DNA of 29,536 nucleotides, from the NCBI GenBank assembly GCA_035532735.1, contig DATKQM010000061.1:1-29536 (forward strand), written 5' to 3'. A program made the translations under genes and the position numbers. Below, one piece after another: positions 25,677 to 29,536 of the stretch (position 1 is the stretch's first letter; each line of letters opens with the position of its first letter). This DNA is from Chersky-840 sp035532735 (GTDB lineage Bacteria > Actinomycetota > Acidimicrobiia > Acidimicrobiales > UBA8190). Under the pieces are notes generated by a model. That model did not search any database and was not told where the DNA came from. It saw only the letters and a program-made list of their open reading frames with translations.

Positions 25677-25779
25677 CGGTCTCCTCGACGACGGATCGGG
25701 GATCGGGCTCTGAGGTCCATCACGACCCAGGCTACCTGCGAGTTGACCGGGCCGAGGGGACGAGTGGGGTCGGAATTGG

Positions 25780-25811
25780 AGAAGGGCCCCCGCTCTCGCG
25801 AGGGCCCTTCT
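25780..25811 (-). terminator. rRNA operon terminator
   Basis: A perfect 10-bp inverted repeat, AGAAGGGCCC (25780-25789) and GGGCCCTTCT (25802-25811), lies 12 bp beyond the 3' end of the 5S gene. It is the likely end of the rrn transcript. On the minus strand the stem is followed by CCAATTCC, so the T-run is weak. Readthrough would enter the double-ATPase gene about 105 bp on. Confidence 0.85.
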
Positions 25812-25822
25812 GTCTCGAAATA

Positions 25823-25942
25823 TCCCGGCGACGTCCTACTCTCCCAGGGAGTCTCCCCCCAAGTACCATCGGCGCTGGTGGGCTTAACTGCCGTGTTCGG
25901 AATGGGAACGGGTGTTGCCCCACCGCCATGGTCACCGGAAAC
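25823..25942 (-). rRNA. rrf: 5S ribosomal RNA
   Basis: About 120 nt. On the minus strand it reads TTCCGGTGACCATGGCGGTG at the 5' end, contains the conserved CATTCCGAACACGGCAGTTA and GCCCACCAGCGCCGATGGTA, and ends GAGAGTAGGACGTCGCCGGG. The two ends pair as stem 1 (TTCCGGTGAC... with GTCGCCGGGA). It lies about 88 nt downstream of 23S, in the usual order. Its GC-rich spacer is continuous with the flanking actinobacterial genes. The ends are good to within a few bases. Confidence 0.95.
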
Positions 25943-26165
25943 CTTGCTCCTCTCAGAGGCAGCGTTGCCTCGGAGGTAGAGCAGCCGTCCGGCCACCCCG
26001 TGAGCGTTCCATAGCGAGCGCGAGCATAGATGTCTCCAAGCCCTCGGCCGATTAGTACCGGTCGGCTGAACACGTTGCCGTGCTTACACCTCCGGCCTAT
26101 CAACGTGGTGATCTAGCCACGGGCCTTACCAGGTTGATCCTGTGGGAGACCTCATCTTGGAACGA

Positions 26166-26197
<32 letters not shown>

Positions 26198-26328
26198 CAT
26201 CCGTAGGTCGCTAACCAGCCATGCCCTTGGCAGGACAACTGGCACACGAGAGCTACGTCCGTCCCGGTCCTCTCGTACTAGGGACAGCCTTCCTCAGGTC
26301 TCCTACGGCTGCATCGGATAGGGACCGA

Positions 26329-27075
26329 CATTGTTGTTACCACCGGCATATCAACGCCGGGGGCCAGGGCATTTCTGCCTGGCTCTGCATGTCGCCATGC
26401 AGATCGGACCATATCTTCACCACGTACTTCGAATGGTGCCTGGCGTATGGTCTCTGAGGATTCTGGATCCTGAGCTCCGGTGAAGTCGGCGGTACCGACC
26501 ACCACCATTCATCCGAACGGCTTCCGCAGCAAGCTGCCGAAACCCTTCGTCCTGCAAGTGTTCACCCGCATCCATTCGTCGGACGATGCCGGCGAATGTC
26601 ACGAATTCCTCCTGCTTGCAGCTCAGTAACGGGTTGCGCTCGAAGAAGGGGAGGACTTTCTCAAGCAGATCGGACCGCTTTCGAACAACCAGCACCATGG
26701 TGTGGTCGTTCGACTTACGGTGATTCTCTCGAATCAATCCACAGTCGATGCGTTCCTGGATCAGATTTAGAACCTGAACCCGACTCACATCTTGACTGAC
26801 TCGGAACTCCGGGACGAGTTGCCAGCGCAACCTCGTGCTCGGATTCCTCTGTACTGCTACGTGAAAGCTTCCTTCTCCATCAACAAAACCCGCAATATAG
26901 GCATCCAGTCTTTCCTGCTGATTGACCGCACCTGTCGCATTTTCACTTTCCGCATTGTTCACAACCGTCAACGTATATTCAGGCTGTAACAATCATGAAT
27001 CTTTGCGAATGAGTAGCGCAGGATTCAACCGGTGTTTCCAGCATATAGCCAAGTTTATAGACAGCGCGTATGTCC
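26329..27075 (-). ncRNA. Group I intron after 23S U2604 (747 nt)
   Basis: The 5' exon ends GAGACAGU at 27076 and the 3' exon resumes UCGGUCCC at 26328. The intron ends in G (26329), as group I introns do. P1 is perfect: exon GACAGU pairs with intron GCUGUC, giving the splice-site U.G pair. Core elements on the minus strand are CTATATGCTGGAAACAC (27048-27032), AATCAGCAGGAAA (P, 26923-26911), TCAGAGACCATACG (R, 26457-26444) and GGTGAAGATATGGTCC (S, 26422-26407). The R-to-S distance is short, unlike the other two introns. The interior carries the LAGLIDADG gene, which overlaps P, R and part of S. Confidence 0.93.
26417..26992 (-). CDS. LAGLIDADG homing endonuclease, I-CreI-like, in the U2604 intron
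   Basis: A protein of up to 191 residues with a single LAGLIDADG motif, YIAGFVDGEGSFHVAV (about residues 32-47), as in dimeric enzymes of the I-CreI family. Further similarity along I-CreI: LVPEFRVSQDVSRVQVLNLI, CGLIRENHRKSNDHTMVLVV, LLEKVLPFFERNPLLSCKQEEF and a final helix LAAEAVRMNGGGR. The active-site acidic residue is in the VDGEG turn. It would cut an intronless 23S gene near the insertion site and promote intron spread. Codon use is about half GC, unlike the GC-rich host genes. The N-terminal 27 residues are encoded across the P element. The last 25 or so residues are encoded across R and into S, where the TGA stop lies; the functional protein may end earlier or start later. Confidence 0.88.
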   Translation of the reverse strand: MLQPEYTLTVVNNAESENATGAVNQQERLDAYIAGFVDGEGSFHVAVQRNPSTRLRWQLVPEFRVSQDVSRVQVLNLIQERIDCGLIRENHRKSNDHTMVLVVRKRSDLLEKVLPFFERNPLLSCKQEEFVTFAGIVRRMDAGEHLQDEGFRQLAAEAVRMNGGGRYRRLHRSSGSRILRDHTPGTIRSTW

Positions 27076-27086
27076 ACTGTCTCACG

Positions 27087-27460
27087 CATGAACTCCCGTA
27101 TTACTACGGGCATAGACTATACCTTCACCCTATTTCTAGGGGCCGGCGTGTCATGGCGTCCGTGAATGTTGGAGATCTCCAACTGTTTATGACGCCATCC
27201 CTTCGCTGTGGCTAGCGAAGAAGTCGTTACAGGGGCACAACACTCCCATGCTACGCAGATGTTGCTCGACATCCGCGGCGAATATCCGCTTCCTTTTCGA
27301 ATAGTTTAGGGTCGGAAACGCCAACCTTCTGACGGTTCCCTATTGTGTTGGCCTTCCCTCGGTATTGCCCTGAAAAGACGTTCGGTGGTCTTAATCAGGG
27401 TTTCACCGATATGAGCCGGTGTGCACCTAGGAATTACTCCCTAGGGACGCAGTGATAACT
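27087..27460 (-). ncRNA. Group I intron after 23S U2593 (374 nt, no ORF)
   Basis: The 5' exon ends GAACGU at 27461 and the 3' exon resumes CGUGAGAC at 27086; the intron's last base is G (27087). P1 pairs exon ACGU with intron GCGU, with U.G at the splice site. Core elements on the minus strand: ATCGGTGAAACCC, GGGCAATACCGAGGGAAG (P/Q region), GTAACGACT (R), hairpin CTTCGCT/AGCGAAG, P8-like ATGGCGTC/GACGCCAT, and GGTGAAGGTATAGTCT (S). A P9 hairpin CCCGTA/TACGGG precedes the 3' splice site. No coding sequence is present. Position 2593 is the site occupied by the I-CreI intron of Chlamydomonas chloroplasts. It shares core sequence with the U2500 intron. Confidence 0.92.
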
Positions 27461-27483
27461 ACGTTCTAAACCCAGCTCGCGTA

Positions 27484-27519
<36 letters not shown>

Positions 27520-27520
27520 G

Positions 27521-27553
<33 letters not shown>

Positions 27554-28359
27554 CGCGTAATCCACCGTTTCCAGTGGCGCAGACTATATCTCCACCCTGC
27601 CCGGCAAACTGGGCGAGGGGTCGGCGTGTTGTAGCGGCCGTAGATTTTGGCGCTTTGGCGCCAAGTGACCGCTACCTCGGCACAAGGCCTCAGTCGTTAC
27701 GGGGTCATTACGGAAGCTTGTATCTGAAGTCAGGTAAGACATGAGGAGCAATCAGCTCCACAAAACGGGTCGTTCCAATCACCGACAATCTAATTCGGTG
27801 ATAGCACTTGTCCCGATTTAGAGTGCCCTGGATTCCCCACTGATCCTCTAGGAGGTACAGCAGCAATTCCTGACACGTCACATCGAACTGCTGGGTATTC
27901 AGATACACGGCTCTTCGAGATCTGGAACCGTCGTCCATAAACCAGACAGCCAAGGCCAACGGCGTTAGCTCCACAACTGGAGCCACCTTCTGCCGGTCGG
28001 GGTAAAACAACCGGTAGTAGGGAGTGAACTCTGGGAGGCTCCGCGTCACAAACCGATACGCGAACCTACTCCCATTGCTCTGCCGCTGCCTTGGCGCTGT
28101 CGATACGAAATCCGCCAGATGGCGATACTTCCAGTCGACATATGTCCGTTGATGGACGGAGTGATTAACCTCGAGAAGAGCGTTTGCCTTGCAGCGCATC
28201 GCGCCGTCACCTAGCAAGGTGCCGATCACGATGGAGTGCTGCTCCTCCGAAAGACTTCCCACGGTATTGCCCACTGTACAGATGACCTGTGACAGCTTTG
28301 GGTTTCACCGTTATAAGCCGATGCTTTGACGACATTTCTGCCGCCACACCCCAAAATTG
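27554..28359 (-). ncRNA. Group I intron after 23S U2500 (806 nt)
   Basis: The 5' exon ends GGCACCU at 28360 and the 3' exon resumes CGAUGUCGG at 27553; the intron ends in G (27554). P1 pairs exon CACCU with intron GGGUG, with U.G at the splice site. Core elements on the minus strand: ATAACGGTGAAACCC, GGGCAATACCGTGGGAAG, GTAACGACT (R, plus-strand 27692-27700), ACACGCCGACCCCT and GGTGGAGATATAGTCT (S). A CCACTG...GTGG P9 hairpin lies before the 3' end. An endonuclease gene is inserted between the P/Q region and R. Confidence 0.93.
27708..28274 (-). CDS. LAGLIDADG homing endonuclease (two-motif family) in the U2500 intron
   Basis: A 188-residue protein with two LAGLIDADG-type motifs, VIGTLLGDGAM (about residues 16-26) and LAVWFMDDGS (about 108-117). 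This is the arrangement of the LAGLIDADG_2 (PF03161) endonucleases found in organelle and bacterial rRNA introns. Between them NHSVHQRTYVDWKYRHLADFV and YRFVTRSLPEFTPYYRLFYP are typical of the family. The start GTG 28274, or GTG four codons on, lies inside the conserved GGGCAATACCGTGGGAAG core element, so its 5' end doubles as ribozyme. The TAA stop is eight bases before R. Base composition is lower in GC than the chromosomal genes. It should cut an intronless 23S allele at the 2500 site. Confidence 0.9.
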   Translation of the reverse strand: MGNTVGSLSEEQHSIVIGTLLGDGAMRCKANALLEVNHSVHQRTYVDWKYRHLADFVSTAPRQRQSNGSRFAYRFVTRSLPEFTPYYRLFYPDRQKVAPVVELTPLALAVWFMDDGSRSRRAVYLNTQQFDVTCQELLLYLLEDQWGIQGTLNRDKCYHRIRLSVIGTTRFVELIAPHVLPDFRYKLP

Positions 28360-28402
28360 AGGTGCCAAACCTTCCCGTCGATATGGACTCTTGGGGAAGA
28401 TG

Positions 28403-28441
<39 letters not shown>

Positions 28442-29536
28442 CGGCGCTTCCACACGCAACCGCCGGATCACTATGCCCTGCTTTCGCACCTGCTCGACTT
28501 GTAGGTCTCGCAGTCAAGCCAGCTTTTGCGTTTGCACGTCCTGCCCGATTTCCATCCGGGCTAAGCTGACCTTAATAAACTCCTCCGTTACTTTTTTGGA
28601 GGAAAACGCCCCATTTAAACTGCCTACCAAGCACTGTCTTGATGTAGTTTATGCTTGCGCACTTCTCCATCAGTTAGTCTTTAAAATTTTGAAGATGGCT
28701 GTTTCATCGTCGGATCCACGGCACCCGAAAGTGCCGCTTCAAATCCTCACCACTACGCTACGCATCAAGATCTTAAAGACAATACCAAGCTGCAGTAAAG
28801 CTTCCGGGGTCTTTTCGTCCCGCTGCAGGTATCCCGCGTCTTCACGGGAATCGCATTTTCACCGAGCTTGCCTCTGAGACAGTTCCCCAGTCATTACGCC
28901 TTTCGTGCGCTTCGGAACTTACCCGAAAAGGAATTGCGCTACCTTAGAACGATTATAGTTATCGCTGACATTGACGAGGGCTTGACTCAGTGAGCAAGCG
29001 CATTACTGCGCCCACCCCCAAGATTGACCTTCTCGCATCGGTCAGGCGTCACCCCCTATACATCCTCTTGCGAGTTAGCAGGGAGCTGTGTTTTTGGTAA
29101 ACAGTTGCCAGGGAGACTTTCGCTGCGGCCCTCTTTTGAGGGAGGGCAGGCCTTATCGCTAACTTACGGCCGCTTGTATGCCGAGTTCCTTAGAGGCAAA
29201 TCACTCGTTCCCCTTGGGCTTCTCGCCCTATCCACCAGTGTCGGTTTACGGTACGAAGGCGATGCGCTCGTTTTAGCAGATTTTTCTAGGAAGGCTCTTC
29301 ACAAACGTCGGCCAGGTAAATTCCTGACCTTCTCTCGATGCGCGCGTAAACTTCGCATAAAGAATGCCAAACCAATAAGGCACGCTTACTTATATCCTTC
29401 GTCCTCTGTGTATGATCGCACCACCGTGCTGGAATATTAACCAGCTTCCCATCAGCTGCGGTTTTCACCATTGCCTTAGGATCGACTAACCCGTGGTTGA
29501 TTGCCAGTGCCACGGTAACCTTGGATTTTCGGGGTT

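Noticed and set aside
25677..26030. tRNA gene near the rRNA operon end
   Set aside because: No cloverleaf or TTCGANTC-type arm was found on either strand between the ATPase gene and 23S.
28925..28970. Possible further intron at the 1917-1931 region, a known insertion site
   Set aside because: The exon reads through without interruption and the distance to position 2499 agrees with E. coli.

Overview
The window is a high-GC bacterial chromosome segment of actinobacterial type, most likely Acidimicrobiia-like. The best clue is a minus-strand gene string, pgsA-like / (manC-manB fusion) / gcvH / garA / MerR (FtsR-type) / hpt / DUF151 nuclease. It closely parallels the mycobacterial order pgsA2...gcvH-garA-Rv1828-Rv1829, and its FHA protein is almost identical in motif to GarA. 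KorA/KorB 2-oxoacid:ferredoxin oxidoreductase, a class I (FbaB-type) aldolase and GTG-rich starts fit the same picture. The segment ends, on the right, in a minus-strand rRNA operon end (5S plus the 3' half of 23S).

Layout. 1-295: no gene, some hairpins. 296-958 (+): single-pass membrane protein. 926-2506 (-): polytopic GT87-like glycosyltransferase. 2581-3594 (+): AcuI/YhdH reductase. 3601-10750 (-): a tight run of eight genes (lipoprotein, DUF151 nuclease, hpt, merR, garA, gcvH, manC-manB fusion, CDP-alcohol phosphatidyltransferase) that reads as one operon. 10817-12007 (+): DUF1015 protein. 12008-12278: structured intergenic region. 12279-19333 (-): korB, korA, fbaB, threonine aldolase and a repeat-rich TPR protein. 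19526-23516 (+): oligopeptide-type ABC importer (binding protein, two permeases). 23544-25676 (-): its probable double ATPase, convergent with the permeases. 25780-25811: rRNA operon terminator. 25823-25942: 5S. 26031 to the window end: 23S, partial.

The most interesting region is the 23S gene. It is broken by three group I introns, whose boundaries can be placed exactly from the conserved exon sequence: after E. coli U2500 (806 nt), U2593 (374 nt) and U2604 (747 nt). All lie in the peptidyl-transferase region, and the last two are separated by an exon of only 11 nt. The 2500 and 2604 introns carry LAGLIDADG homing endonuclease genes; the 2593 intron has none. The 2500 and 2593 introns share core sequence and look like sister elements, whereas the 2604 intron is of a different type and its endonuclease gene runs through the ribozyme core.

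The 23S exon left of the introns (3' end, 5S, spacer) is GC-rich and joins the actinobacterial genes. The part to the right (28.4-29.5 kb) is AT-richer, divergent, and lacks the roughly 100-nt domain III insertion typical of Actinobacteria. It resembles candidate-phyla-radiation rRNA, which is known for such introns. Either this is a chimeric contig joined in conserved rRNA sequence, or the organism carries a foreign-like rRNA operon; this must be settled before the introns are assigned to the actinobacterial host. A second, subtler pattern is that short (16-17 bp) tandem duplications occur exactly at three gene ends or starts (merR/hpt, fbaB stop, ABC ATPase stop).
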